Position numbers and translations under genes: made by a program. Below the pieces are notes generated by a model, which saw only the letters and a list, made by a program, of their open reading frames with translations, had not been told where the DNA came from and searched no databases. Below, one piece after another: positions 12,261 to 26,879 of a DNA stretch of 64,000 nt. Each line of letters opens with the position of its first letter. Position 1 is the first letter of the stretch. The stretch comes from Sipunculus nudus (lineage: Eukaryota > Annelida > Sipuncula > Golfingiida > Sipunculidae), in contig CM049320.1 of assembly GCA_026874595.1 (NCBI GenBank), positions 3,725,464 through 3,789,463 on the forward strand, written 5' to 3'.

Positions 12261-13204
12261 GTGTCGCCCTCTAGCGGACGAAAGGTACGTTACGATTTCA
12301 TACCTTTTCGATTCGCACAAGCCAACATTGTATCTGAAAACAAGACAAATCGACGAAAAAGAAGGAAGTCTGTAAATGCAGGACGACCGAATAAAAAGCG
12401 CGCGTTCTTTGATTCCAGATTATTTCCCAGTTTTAGAAATGTGCATCTAACGGATGCCTTTGTCAGTTTATACATAGAAACACTGTCCAATCAGAAAAGA
12501 ATGACCTCTGCAAAATAATTAAATTCCACGGCCAACCTAGATGCAATAGATACAATACAACACGGCAATGTACAGGGAGAGATTTCAAGGCTGAAAGAAA
12601 ACAGAAGAGTCTATTTGTTTTTCTGCGGCCTAAATGTACTTTCTGCTATTGAGGGAAAGGGATCGCTGATTTTGAAATGTTTATTACCCTGTCGATGCAG
12701 GGCTTCAGAAATTATTCATAGACTCATTGTAGTGTTCCTCTCCACGGAAATCTTTAGTAAAAGGCGAAAGATTTGTACGTGGCTGAAGAGAAACCAGAGT
12801 GCACGCTAACCGAAACCACACCGACCCCTTGGAAGTCATTTTTCTTTTTTGTGGTATGCACAAGTTTCCTTCTCGTAAGATCAGACGCTTTCAATGCAGA
12901 ACAGCAACATTGGCATATGCTTTGGTAGCTTTTCACGTATTTTCTATAATTTAACAAATATGTTTCCACAACTCGCGTAGGTACTACGCCATATACTATA
13001 ACACGTTTCCGTTACACTGAAACAAATCCATGCAGTCAAAGGAAAGTAAAGTGTATAGTCATTTTTTGCATCTCGTAGCCTGTTGTGTACCAGCTGATTA
13101 CATTTATTTGACGGAAACTATTGTGGTTAGGTTTCCTGCAATGTGGAGCCTGTCTAGACAAGTTTCGATCCTGTTAAGGCCTCAAGAAGCCTTATATCGT
13201 TCCC
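12261..13204. repeat. HOR monomer 12 (short)
   Basis: Short monomer with GCGTAGGTACTACGC near 12975 (loop change GTA, stem kept) and CCCTGTCGATGCAGGG near 12687 (a G-T wobble at the stem base). Confidence 0.85.
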
Positions 13205-16200
13205 GTGTCGCCCTCTAGCGGACAAAAGGTACGTTGCGATTTCATATCTTTTCGATTCGCACAAGCCAACATTATATCTGAAAACAAGACAAATCGACGA
13301 AAAAGAAGGAAGCCTATCAATGCAGGACGACCGAATAAAAAGCGCGCGTTCTTTGATTCCAGATTATTTCCCAGTTTTAGAAATGTGCATCTAACGGATG
13401 CCTTTGTCAGTTGATACATAGAAACACTGTCTAATCAGATAAGAATGACCTCTGCAAAATAATTAAATTCCACGGCCAACCTAGATGCATGAGATACAAT
13501 ACAACATGGCAATGTACAGGGAGAGAATTCAAGGCTGAAAGAAAACAGAAGAGTATTTGTTTTCTGCGGCTTAGATGTACTTTCTGCTATTGAGGGGAAG
13601 GGATCGCTGATTTTGAAATGTTTATTACCCTGCCGATGCAGGGCTTCAGAAATAATTCATAGACTCATTGTAGTGTTTCTCTCCACGGAAATCTTTAGTA
13701 AAAGGCGAAAGATTTGTACGTGGCTGAAGAGAAACCAGAGTGCACGCTAACCGAAACCACACCGACCCCTTGGAAGGCATTTTTCTTTGTTGTGGTATGC
13801 ACAAGTTTCCTTCTCGTAAGATCAGACGCTTTCATTGCAGAACAGTAACATTGGCATATCCTTTGGTAGCTTTTCATGTATTTTCTGTAATTTAACAAAT
13901 ATGTTTCCACAACTCGCGTAGCTACTACGCCATATACCATAACACGTTTCCGTTACACTGAAACAAATCCATGCAGTCAAAGGAAAGTAAAGTGTATAGT
14001 CATTTTTTGCATCTCGTAGCCTGTTGTGTACCAGTTGATTACATTTATTTGACAGAAACTATTGTGGTTAGGTTTCCTGCAATGTGGAGCCTGTCTAGAC
14101 ATGTTTCGATCCTTTTAAGGCTGCAAGAAGCCTTATATCGTTATACCTTTTCGATTCGCACAAGCCAACATTGTATCTGAAAACAAGACAAATCGACGAA
14201 AAAGAAGGAAGTCTGTAAATGCAGGACGACCGAATAAAAAGCGCGCGTTCTTTGATTCCAGATTATTTCCCAGTTTTAGAAATGTGCATCTAACGGATGC
14301 GTTTGTCAGTTGATTCATAGAAACACTGTCCAATCAGAAAAGAATCACCTCTGCAAAATAATTAATTTCCCACGGCCACCCTAGATGCATGAGACACAAT
14401 ACAACACGGCAATGTACAGGGAGAGATTTCAAGGCTGAAAGAAAACAGAAGAGTCTATTTTTTCCTGCGGCTTAAATGTACTTTCTGCTATTGAGGGAAA
14501 GGGATTGCTGATTTTGGAATGTTTATTACCCTGCCGATGCAGGGCTTCAGAAATTAATCATAGACTCATTGTAGTGTTCCTCTCCACGGAAATCTTTAGT
14601 AAAAGGCGAAAGATTTGTACGTGGCTGAAGAGAAACCAGAGTGCACGCTATCCGAAAGCACACCGACCCCTTGGAAGGCATTTTTCTTTTTTGTGGTATG
14701 CACAAATTACCTTCTCGTAAGATCAGACGCTTTCAATGCAGAACAGCAACATTGGCATATGCTTAGCTAGCTTTCAACGTATTTTCTGTAATTTAACAAA
14801 TATGTTTCACACCTCGCGTAGCTACTACGCCATATTCTATAACACGTTTCCGTTACACTAAAACAAATCAAAGCAGTCAAAGGAAAGTAAAGGTGTATAG
14901 TCATTTTTTTTGCATCTCGTAGCCTGTTGTGTACGAATTGATTAAATGTATTTGACAGAAATTATTCTGTTTAGGTTTCCTGCAATGTGGAGCCTGTCTA
15001 GACAAGTTTCGATCCTGTTAAGGCCACAAGAAGCCTTATATCGTTCCCGTGTCGCCCTCTAGCGGACGAAAGGTACGTAACTATTTCATATCTTTTCGAT
15101 TCGCACAAGCCAACATTATATCTGAAAACAAGACAAATCGACGAAAATGAAGGAAGCCTATCAATGCAGGACGACCGAATAAAAAGCGCGCGTTCTTTGA
15201 TTCCAAATTATTTCCCAGTTTTAGAAATGTGCATCTAACGGATGCCTTTGTCAGTTGATACATAGAAACACTGTCCAATCAGAAAAGAATGACCTCTGCA
15301 AAATAATTAAATTCCACGGCCAACCTAGATGCATGAGATACAATACAACACGGCAATGTACAGGGAGAGATTTCAAGGCTGAAAGAAAACAGAAGAGTCT
15401 ATTTGTTTTTCTGCGGCTTAAATGTACTTTCTGCTATTGAGGGGAAGGGATCGCGGATTTTGAAATGTTTATTACCCTGCCGATGCAGGGCTTCAGAAAT
15501 TAATCATAGACTCATTGTTGTGTTCCTCTCCACGGAAATCTTTAGTAAAAGGCGAAAGATTTGTACGTGACTGAAGAGAAACCAGAGTGCACGCTAACCG
15601 AAACCACACCGACCCTTTGGAAGGTATTTTTCTTTTTTGAGGTATGCACAAGTTTCCTTCTCGTAAGATCAGACGCTTTCAATGCAGAACAGTAACATTG
15701 GCATATGCTTTGGTAGCTTTTCACGTATTTTCTGTAATTTAACAAATATTTTTCCACAACTCGCGTAGCTACTACGCCATATACCATAACACGTTTTAGT
15801 TCCATGCAGTCAAAGGAAAGTAAAGTGTATAGTCATTTTTTTGCATCTCGTAGCCTTTTGTGTACCAGTTGATTACATTGACTTGACTGAAACTATCGTG
15901 GTTAGGTTTCCTGCAATGTGGAGCCTGTCTAGACAAGTTTCGATCCTGTTAAGGCCACAAGAAGCCTTTTATCGTTCCCGTGTCGCCCTCCGGCGGACAA
16001 AAGGTACGTTACGATTTGACAACTTGTAATTTAACAAATATTTTTTCACAACTCGCGTAGCTACTACGCCATATTCTATAACACGTTTCGGTTACACTAA
16101 AACAAATCAAAGCAGTCAAAGGAAAGTAAAGTGTATAGTCATTTTTTGCATCTCGTAGCCTGTTGTGTACCAGTTGATTACATTTATTTGACAGAAACTA

Positions 16201-19200
16201 TTGTGGTTAGGTTTCCTGCAATGTGGAGCCTGTCTAGACAAGTTTCGATCCTGTTAAGGCTACAAGAAGCCTTATATCGTTCCCGTGTCGCCCTCTAGCG
16301 GACGAAAGGTACGTTGCGATTTCATACCTTTTCGATTCGCACAAGCCAACATTGTATCTGAAAACAAGACAAATCGACGAAAAAGAAGGAAGTCTGTAAA
16401 TGCAGGACGACCGAATAAAAAGCGCGCGTTCTTTGATTCCAGATTATTTCCCAGTTTTAGAAATGTGCATCTAACGGATGCCTTTGTCAGTTGATACATA
16501 GAAACACTGTCCAATCAGAAAAGAATGACCTCTGCAAAATAATTCAATTCCACGGCCAACCTTGATGCATGAGATACAATACAACACGGCAATGTACAGG
16601 GAGAGATTTCAAGGCTGAAAGAAAACAGAAGAGTCTATTTGTTTTTCTGCGGATTATATGTACTTTCTGCTATTGAGGGGAAGGGATCGCTGATTTTGAA
16701 ATGTTTATTACCCTGCCGATGCAGGGCTTCAGAAATTAATCATAGACTCATTGTTGTGTTCCTCTCCACGGAAATCTTTAGTAAAAGGCGAAAGATTTGT
16801 ACGTGACTGAAGAGAAACCAGAGTGCACGCTAACCGAAACCACACCGACCCTTTGGAAGGTATTTTTCTTTTTTGTGGTATGCACAAGTTTCCTTCTCGT
16901 AAGATCAGACGCTTTCAATGCAGAACAGTAACATTGGCATATGCTTTGGTAGCTTTTCACGTATTTTCTGTAATTTAACAAATATTTTTCCACAACTCGC
17001 GTAGCTACTACGCCATATACCATAACACGTTTTCGTTCCATGCAGTCAAAGGAAAGTAAAGTGTATAGTCATTTTTTTGCATCTCGTAGCCTGTTGTGTA
17101 CCAGTTGATTACATTTACTTGACAGAAACTATTGTGGTTAGGTTTCCTGCAATGTGGAGCCTGTCTAGACAAGTTTCGATCCTGTTAAGGCCACAAGAAG
17201 CCTTTTATCGTTCCCGTGTTGCCCTCCGGCAGACAAAAGGTACGTTACGATTTGACAACTTGTAATTTAACAAATATTTTTTCACAACTCGCGTAGCTAC
17301 TACGCCATATTCTATAACACGTTTCGGTTACACTAAAACAAATCAAAGCAGTCAAAGGAAAGTAAAGTGTATAGTCATTTTTTGCATCTCGTAGCCTGTT
17401 GTGTACCAGTTGATTACATTTATTTGACAGAAACTATTGTGGTTAGGTTTCCTGCAATGTGGAGCCTGTCTAGACAAGTTTCGATCCTGTTAAGGCTACA
17501 AGAAGCCTTATATCGTTCCCGTGTCGCCCTCTAGCGGACGAAAGGTACGTTGCGATTTCATACCTTTTCGATTCGCACAAGCCAACATTGTATCTGAAAA
17601 CAAGACAAATCGACGAAAAAGAAGGAAGTCTGTAAATGCAGGACGACCGAATAAAAAGCGCGCGTTCTTTGATTCCAGATTATTTCCCAGTTTTAGAAAT
17701 GTGCATCTAACGGATGCCTTTGTCAGTTGATACATAGAAACACTGTCCAATCAGAAAAGAATGACCTCTGCAAAATAATTCAATTCCACGGCCAACCTTG
17801 ATGCATGAGATACAATACAACACGGCAATGTACAGGGAGAGATTTCAAGGCTGAAAGAAAACAGAAGAGTCTATTTGTTTTTCTGCGGATTATATGTACT
17901 TTCTGCTATTGAGGGGAAGGGATCGCTGATTTTGAAATGTTTATTACCCTGCCGATGCAGGGCTTCAGAAATTATTTATAGACTCATTGTTGTGTTCCTC
18001 TCCACGGAAATCTTTAGTAAAAGGCGAAAGATTTGTACGTGACTGAAGAGAAACCAGAGTGCACGCTAACCGAAACCACACCGACCCTTTGGAAGGTATT
18101 TTTCTTTTTTGTGGTATGCACAAGTTTCCTTCTCGTAAGATCAGACGCTTTCAATGCAGAACAGTAACATTGGCATATGCTTTGGTAGCTTTTCACGTAT
18201 TTTCTGTAATTTAACAAATATGTTTTCACAACTCGCGTGGCTTACGCCATATTCTTTAAAACGTTTCTGTTACACTGACACAAATCAATGCAGTCAAAGG
18301 AAAGTAAAGGTGTATAGTCATTTTTTTCATCTTGTAGCCTGATATGTACGAATTGATTAAATGTATTTGACAAAAATTATTGTGTTTAGGTGTCCTCTAA
18401 TGTGAAGCCTGTCTAGACAAGTTTCGATCCTGTAAAGATCACAAGAAGCCTTTTATCGTTCAAGTGTCGCCCTATAGCGGACAAATGGTACGTTGCGATT
18501 TCATACCTTTTCGATTCGCACAAGCCAACATTGTATCTGAAAACAAGACAAATCGACGAAAAAGAAGAAGCCTATCAATGCAGGACGACCGAAAAAAAAG
18601 CGCGCGTTCTTTGATTCCAGATTATTTCCCAGTTTTAGAAATGTGCATCTAACGGATGCCTTTGTCAGTTGATACATAGAAACACTGTCCAATCAGAAAA
18701 GAATGACCTCTGCAAAATAATTAAATTCCACGGCCAACCTAGATGCATGAGATACAATACAACACGGCAATGTACAGGGAGAGATTTCAAGGCTGAAAGA
18801 AAACAGAAGAGTCTATTTGTTTTTCTGCGGCTTATATGTACTTTCTTCTATTGAGGGAAAGGGATCGCTGATTTTGAAATGTTTATTACCATGCCGATGC
18901 AGGGCTTCAGAAATTAATCATAGACTCATTGTAGTGTTCCTCTCCACGGAAATCTTTAGTAAAAGGCGAAAGATTTGTACGTGGCTGAAGAAAAACCAGA
19001 GTGCACGCTAACCGAAACCACACCGACCCCTTGGAAGGCATTTTTCTTTTTTTGTGGTATGCACAAGTTTCCTTCTCGTAAGATCAGACGCTTTCAATGC
19101 AGAACAGTAACATTGGCATATGCTTTGGTAGCTTTTCACGTATTTTCTGTAATTTAACAAATATTTTTCCACAACTCGCGTAGCTACTACGCCATATACT

Positions 19201-22200
19201 ATAACACGTTTTTGTTCCATGCAGTCAAAGGAAAGTAAAGGTGTATAGTCATTTTTTTTATCTTGTAGCCTGATATGTACGAATTGATTAAATGTATTTG
19301 ACAGAAATTATTGTGTTTAGGTGTCCTCTAATGTGAAGCCTGTCTAGACAAGTTTCGATCCTGTAAAGGCCACAAGAAGCCTTTTATCGTTCAAGTGTCG
19401 CCCTCTAGCGGACGAAAGGTACGTTACGATTTCATACCTTTTCGATTCGCACAAGCCAACATTGTATCTGAAAACAAGACAAATCGACGAAAAAGAAGGA
19501 AGTCTGTAAATGCAGGACGACCGAATAAAAATCGCGCGTTCTTTGATTCCAGATTATTTCCCAGTTTTAGAAATGTGCATCTAACGGATGCCTTTGTCAG
19601 TTGATACATAGAAACACTGTCCAATCAGAAAAGAATGACCTCTGCAAAATAATTAAATTCCACGGCCAACCTAGATGCAAGAGATACAATACAACACGGC
19701 AATGTACAGGGAGAGATTTCAAGGCTGAAAGAAAACAGAAGAGTCTATTTGTTTTTCTGCGGCCTAAATGTACTTTCTGCTATTGAGGGGAAGGGATCGC
19801 TGATTTTGAAATGTTTATTACCCTGCCGATGCAGGGCTTCAGAAATTATTCATAGACTCATTGTAGTGTTCCTCTCCACGGAAATCTTTAGTAAAAGGCG
19901 AAAGATTTGTACGTGGCTGAAGAGAAACCAGAGTGCACGCTAACCGAAACCACACCGACCCCTTGGAAGTCATTTTTCTTTTTTGTGGTATGCACAAGTT
20001 TCCTTCTCGTAAGATCAGACGCTTTCAATGCAGAACAGTAACATTGGCATATGCTTTGGTAGCTTTTCACGAATTTTCTGTAATTTAACAAATATGTTTC
20101 CACAACTCGCGTAGGTACTACGCCATATACTATAACACGTTTCCGTTACACTGAAACAAATCCATGCAGTCAAAGGAAAGTAAAGTGTATAGTCATTTTT
20201 TTTTGCATCTCGTAGCCTGTTGTGTACGAATTTATCAAATGTATTTGACAGAAATTATTCTGTTTAGGTTTCCTGCAATGTGGAGCCTGTCTAGACAAGT
20301 TTCGATCCTGTTAAGGCCACAAGAAGCCTTATATCGTTCCCGTGTCGCCCTCTAGCGGACGAAAGGTACGTTACGATTTCATACCTTTTCGATTCGCACA
20401 AGCCAACATTATATCTGAAAACAAGACAAATCGACGAAAAAGAAGGAAGCCTATCAATGCAGGACGACCGAATAAAAAGCGCGCGTTCTTTGATTCCAGA
20501 TTATTTCCCAGTTTTAGAAATGTGCATCTAACGGATGCCTTTGTCAGTTGATTCATAGAAACACTGTCCAATCAGAAAAGAATAACCTCTGCAAAATAAT
20601 TAATTTCCCACGGCCACCCTAGATGCATGAGACACAATACAACACGGCAATGTACAGGGAGAGATTTCAAGGCTGAAAGAAAACAGAAGAGTCTATTTGT
20701 TTTTCTGCGGCTTAAATGTACTTTCTGCTATTGAGGGGAAGGGATCGCTGATTTTGAAATGTTTATTACCCTGCCGATACAGGGCTTCAGAAATTAATCA
20801 TAGACTCATTGTAGTGTTCCTCTCCACGGAAATCTTTAGTAAAAGGCGAAAGATTTGTACGTGGCTGAAGAGAAACCAGAGTGCACGCTAACCGAAACCA
20901 CACCGACCCCTTGGAAGGCATTTTTCTTTTTTGTGGTATGCACAAGTTTCCTTCTCGTAAGATCAGACGCTTTCAATGCAGAACAGCAACATTGGCATAT
21001 GCTTAGCTAGCTTTTAACGTATTTTCTGTAATTTAACAAATATGTTTCACACCTCGCGTAGCTACTACGCCATATTCTATGACACGTTTCCGTTACACTA
21101 AAACAAATCAAAGCAGTCAAAGGAAAGTAAAGGTGTATAGTCATTTTTTTTGCATCTCGTAGCCTGTTGTGTACGAATTGATTAAATGTATTTGACAGAA
21201 ATTATTCTGTTTAGGTTTCCTGCAATGTGGAGCCTGTCTAGACAAGTTTTGATCCTGTTAAGGCCACAAGAAGCCTTATATCGTTCCCGTGTCGCCCTCT
21301 AGCGGACGAAAGGTACGTAACGATTTCATATCTTTTCGATTCGCACAAGCCAACATTATATCTGAAAACAAGACAAATCGACGAAAATGAAGGAAGCCTA
21401 TCAATGCAGGACGACCGAATAAAAAGCGCGCGTTCTTTGATTCCAAATTATTTCCCAGTTTTAGAAATGTGCATCTAACGGATGCCTTTGTCAGTTGATA
21501 CATAGAAACACTGTCCAATCAGAAAAGAATGACCTCTGCAAAATAATTCAATTCCACGGCCAACCTAGATGCATGAGATACAATACAACACGGCAATGTA
21601 CAGGGAGAGATTTCAAGGCTGAAAGAAAACAGAAGAGTCTATTTGTTTTTCTGCGGCTTAAATGTACTTTCTGCTATTGAGGGGAAGGGATCGCGGATTT
21701 TGAAATGTTTATTACCCTGCCGATGCAGGGCTTCAGAAATTAATCATAGACTCATTGTTGTGTTCCTCTCCAAGGAAATCTTTAGTAAAAGGCGAAAGAT
21801 TTGTACGTGACTGAAGAGAAACCAGAGTGCACGCTAACCGAAACCACACCGACCCTTTGGAAGGTATTTTTCTTTTTTGTGGTATGCACAAGTTTCCTTC
21901 TCGTAAGATCAGACGCTTTCAATGCAGAACAGTAACATTGGCATATGCTTTGGTAGCTTTTCACGTATTTTCTGTAATTAAACAAATATTTTTCCACAAC
22001 TCGCGTAGCTACTACGCCATATATCATAACACGTTTTAGTTCCATGCAGTCAAAGGAAAGTAAAGTGTATAGTCATTTTTTTTTGCATCTCGTAGCCTTT
22101 TGTGTACCAGTTGATTACATTGACTTGACTGAAACTATCGTGGTTAGGTTTCCTGCAATGTGGAGCCTGTCTAGACAAGTTTCGATCCTGTTAAGGCCAC

Positions 22201-25200
22201 AAGAAGCCTTTTATCGTTCCCGTGTCGCCCTCCGGCGGACAAAAGGCACGTTACGATTTGACAACTTGTAATTTAACAAATATTTTTTCACAACTCGCGT
22301 AGCTACTACGCCATATTCTATTACACGTTTCGGTTACACTAAAACAAATCAAAGCAGTCAAAGGAAAGTAAAGTGTATAGTCATTTTTTGCATCTCGTAG
22401 CCTGTTGTGTACCAGTTGATTACATTTATTTGACAGAAACTATTGTGGTTAGGTTTCCTGCAATGTGGAGCCTGTCTAGACAAGTTTCGATCCTGTTAAG
22501 GCTACAAGAAGCCTTATATCGTTCCCGTGTCGCCCTCTAGCGGACGAAAGGTACGTTGCGATTTCATACCTTTTCGATTCGCACAAGCCAACATTGTATC
22601 TGAAAACAAGACAAATCGACGAAAAAGAAGGAAGTCTGTAAATGCAGGACGACCGAATAAAAAGCGCGCGTTCTTTGATTCCAGATTATTTCCCAGTTTT
22701 AGAAATGTGCATCTAACGGATGCCTTTGTCAGTTGATACATAGAAACACTGTCCAATCAGAAAAGAATGACCTCTGCAAAATAATTCAATTCCACGGCCA
22801 ACCTAGATGCATGAGATACAATACAACACGGCAATGTACAGGGAGAGATTTCAAGGCTGAAAGAAAACAGAAGAGTCTATTTGTTTTTCTGCGGATTATA
22901 TGTACTTTCTGCTATTGAGGGGAAGGGATCGCTGATTTTGAAATGTTTATTACCCTGCCGATGCAGGGCTTCAGAAATTAATCATAGACTCATTGTTGTG
23001 TTCCTCTCCACGGAAATCTTTAGTAAAAGGCGAAAGATTTGTACGTGACTGAAGAGAAACCAGAGTGCACGCTAACCGAAACCACACCGACCCTTTGGAA
23101 GATATTTTTCTTTTTTGTGGTATGCACAAGTTTCCTTCTCGTAAGATCAGACGCTTTCAATGCAGAACAGTAACATTGGCATATGCTTTGGTAGCTTTTC
23201 ACGTATTTTCTGTAATTTAACAAATATTTTTCCACAACTCGCGTAGCTACTACGCCATATACTATAACACGTTTTCGTTCCATGCAGTCAAAGGAAAGTG
23301 TATAGTCATTTTTTTGCATCTCGTAGCCTGTTGTGTACCAGTTGATTACATTTACTTGACAGAAACTATTGTGGTTAGATTTCCTGCAATGTGGAGCCTG
23401 TCTAGACAAGTTTCGATCCTGTTAAGGCCACAAGAAGCCTATTATCGTTCCCGTGTCGCCCTCCGGCAGACAAAAGGTACGTTACGATTTGACAACTTGT
23501 AATTTAACAAATATTTTTTCACAACTCGCGTAGCTACTACGCCATATTCTATAACACGTTTCGGTTACACTAAAACAAATCAAAGCAGTCAAAGGAAAGC
23601 AAAGTGTATAGTCATTTTTTGCATCTCGTAGCCTGTTGTGTACCAGTTAATTACATTTATTTGACAGAAACTATTGTGGTTAGGTTTCCTGCAATGTGGA
23701 GCCTGTCTAGACAAGTTTCGATCCTGTTAAGGCTACAAGAAGCCATATATCGTTCCCGTGTCGCCCTCTAGCGGACGAAAGGTACGTTGCGATTTCATAC
23801 CTTTTCGATTCGCACAAGCCAACATTGTATCTGAAAACAAGACAAATCGACGAAAAAGAAGGAAGTCTGTAAATGCAGGACGACCGAATAAAAAGCGCGC
23901 GTTCTTTGATTCCAGATTATTTCCCAGTTTTAGAAATGTGCATCTAACGGATGCCTTTGTCAGTTGATACATAGAAACACTGTCCAATCAGAAAAGAATG
24001 ACCTCTGCAAAATAATTCAATTCCACGGCCAACCTAGATGCATGAGATACAATACAACACGGCAATGTACAGGGAGAGATTTCAAGGCTGAAAGAAAACA
24101 GAAGAGTCTATTTGTTTTTCTGCGGCTTATATGTACTTTCTGCTATTGAGGGGAAGGGATCGCTGATTTTGAAATGTTTATTACCCTGCCGATGCAGGGC
24201 TTCAGAAATTAATCATAGACTCATTGTTGTGTTCCTCTCCACGGAAATCTTTAGTAAAAGGCGAAAGATTTGTACGTGACTGAAGAGAAACCAGAGTGCA
24301 CGCTAACCGAAACCACACCGACCCTTTGGAAGGTATTTTTCTTTTTTGTGGTATGCACAAGTTTCCTTCTCGTAAGATCAGACGCTTGCAATGCAGAACA
24401 GTAACATTGGCATATGCTTTGGTAGCTTTTCACGTATTTTCTGTAATTTAACAAATATTTTTACACAACTCGCGTAGCTACTACGCCATATACCATAACA
24501 CGTTTTCAGTCCATGCAGTCAAAGGAAAGTAAAGTGTATAGTCATTTTTTTGCATCTCGTAGCCTGTTGTGTACCAGTTGATACATTTACTTGACAGAAA
24601 CTATTGTGGTTAGGTTTCCTGCAATGTGGAGCCTGTCTAGACAAGTTTCGATCCTGTTAAGGCCACAAGAAGCCTTTTATCGTTCCCGTGTCGCCCTCCG
24701 GCAGACAAAAGGTACATTACGATTTGACAACTTGTAATTTAACAAATATTTTTTCACAACTCGCGTAGCTACTACGCCATATTCTATAACACGTTTCGGT
24801 TACACTAAAACAAATCAAAGCAGTCAAAGGAAAGTAAAGTGTATAGTCATTTTTTGCATCTCGTAGCCTGTTGTGTACCAGTTGATTACATTTATTTGAC
24901 AGAAACTATTGTGGTTAGGTTTCCTGCAATGTGGAGCCTGTCTAGACAAGTTTCGATCCTGTTAAGGCTACAAGAAGCCTTATATCGTTCCCGTGTCGCC
25001 CTCTAGCGGACGAAAGGTACGTTGCGATTTCATACCTTTTCGATTCGCACAAGCCAACATTGTATCTGAAAACAAGACAAATCGACGAAAAAGAAGGAAG
25101 TCTGTAAATGCAGGACGACCGAATAAAAAGCGCGCGTTCTTTGATTCCAGATTATTTCCCAGTTTTAGAAATGTGCATCTAACGGATGCCTTTGTCAGTT

Positions 25201-26879
25201 GATACATAGAAACACTGTCCAATCAGAAAAGAATGACCTCTGCAAAATAATTAAATTCCACGGCCAACCTAGATGCATGAGACACAATACAACACGGCAA
25301 TGTACAGGGAGAGATTTCAAGGCTGAAAGAAAACAGAAGAGTCTATTTGTTTTTCTGCGGCTTATATGTACTTTCTGCTATTAAGGGAAATGGATCGCTG
25401 ATTTTGGAATGTTTATTACCCTGCCGATGCAGGGCTTCAGAAATTAATCATAGACTCATTGTAGTGTTCCTCTCCACGGAAATCTTTAGTAAAAGGCGAA
25501 AGATTTGTACGTGGCTGAAGAGAAACCAGAGTGCACGCTAACCGAAACCACACCGACCCCTTGGAAGTCATTTTTCTTTTTTGTGGTATGCACAAGTTTC
25601 CTTCTCGTAAGATCAGACGCTTTCAATGCAGGACAGCAACATTGGCATACGCTTTGGTAGCTTTTCACGTATTTTCTGTAATTTAACAAATATGTTTTCA
25701 CAACTCGCGTGGCTTACGCCATATTCTTTAAAACGTTTCCGTTACACTGACACAAATCAATGCAGTCAAAGGAAAGTAAAGGTGTATAGTCATTTTTTTC
25801 ATCTTGTAGCCTGATATGTACGAATTGATTAAATGTATTTGACAGAAATTATTGTGTTTAGGTGTCCTCTAATGTGAAGCCTGTCTAGACAAGTTTCGAT
25901 CCTGTAAAGGCCACAAGAAGCCTTTTATCGTTCAAGTGTCGCCCTCTAGCGGACGAAAGGTACGTTACGATTTCATACCTTTTCGATTCGCACAAGCCAA
26001 CATTGTATCTGAAAACAAGACAAATCGACGAAAAAGAAGGAAGTCTGTAAATGCAGGACGACCGAATAAAAAGCGCGCGTTCTTTGATTCCAGATTATTT
26101 CCCAGTTTTAGAAATGTGCATCTAACGGATGCCTTTGTCAGTTTATACATAGAAACACTGTCCAATCAGAAAAGAATGACCTCTGCAAAATAATTAAATT
26201 CCACGGCCAACCTAGATGCAAGAGATACAATACAACACGGCAATGTACAGGGAGAGATTTCAAGGCTGAAAGAAAACAGAAGAGTCTATTTGTTTTTCTG
26301 CGGCCTAAATGTACTTTCTGCTATTGAGGGAAAGGGATCGCTGATTTTGAAATGTTTATTACCCTGTCGATGCAGGGCTTCAGAAATTATTCATAGACTC
26401 ATTGTAGTGTTCCTCTCCACGGAAATCTTTAGTAAAAGGGGAAAGATTTGTACGTGGCTGAAGAGAAACCAGAGTGCACGCTAACCGAAACCACACCGAC
26501 CCCTTGGAAGTCATTTTTCTTTTTTGTGGTATGCACAAGTTTCCTTCTCGTAAGATCAGACGCTTTCAATGCAGAACAGCAACATTGGCATATGCTTTGG
26601 TAGCTTTTCACGTATTTTCTATAATTTAACAAATATGTTTCCACAACTCGCGTAGGTACTACGCCATATACTATAACACGTTTCCGTTACACTGAAACAA
26701 ATCCATGCAGTCAAAGGAAAGTAAAGTGTATAGTCATTTTTTGCATCTCGTAGCCTGTTGTGTACCAGCTGATTACATTTATTTGACGGAAACTATTGTG
26801 GTTAGGTTTCCTGCAATGTGGAGCCTGTCTAGACAAGTTTCGATCCTGTTAAGGCCTCAAGAAGCCTTATATCGTTCCC
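13205..26879. repeat. HOR copy 2 (13 monomers, 13,675 bp)
   Basis: Monomer starts are 13205, 14143, 15049, 16285, 17521, 18464, 19395, 20342, 21289, 22527, 23758, 24993 and 25936. Order and sequence follow HOR copy 1, except that three long monomers (21289, 22527, 23758) replace the two at 8846 and 10083. The period therefore grows by 1,230 bp. The 42-bp deletion of monomer 2 is retained. Confidence 0.93.
22527..23757. repeat. Extra long satellite monomer in HOR copy 2
   Basis: This 1231-bp long monomer has no counterpart in HOR copy 1. Its 3' half resembles HOR monomer 4 (TTCGTTCCATGCAGTC near 23274), while the next unit resembles monomer 10 (TTTTTACACAACTCG near 24459). It lacks a few bases after the GCAGTCAAAGGAAAG motif near 23298. 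Gain of one unit by unequal exchange between long monomers is the simplest reading. Confidence 0.85.

Larger units (their letters stand above)
760..13204. repeat. HOR copy 1 (12 monomers, 12,445 bp)
   Basis: Monomer starts are 760, 1699, 2605, 3841, 5077, 6021, 6952, 7899, 8846, 10083, 11318 and 12261. Lengths are 939, 906, 1236, 1236, 944, 931, 947, 947, 1237, 1235, 943 and 944 bp. The length pattern S S L L S S is repeated twice. Monomer 2 resembles 8 (both carry GTTGATTCATAG and the CCACGGCCACCC variant), and 3, 4 and 5 resemble 9, 10 and 11, so the 12-mer appears to be a doubled 6-mer of about 6.2 kb. Confidence 0.93.

Noticed and set aside
760-13204. CENP-B box, as in alpha satellite
   Set aside because: I find no TTCG-N4-A-N2-CGGG match in the monomer; a centromeric role cannot be claimed.
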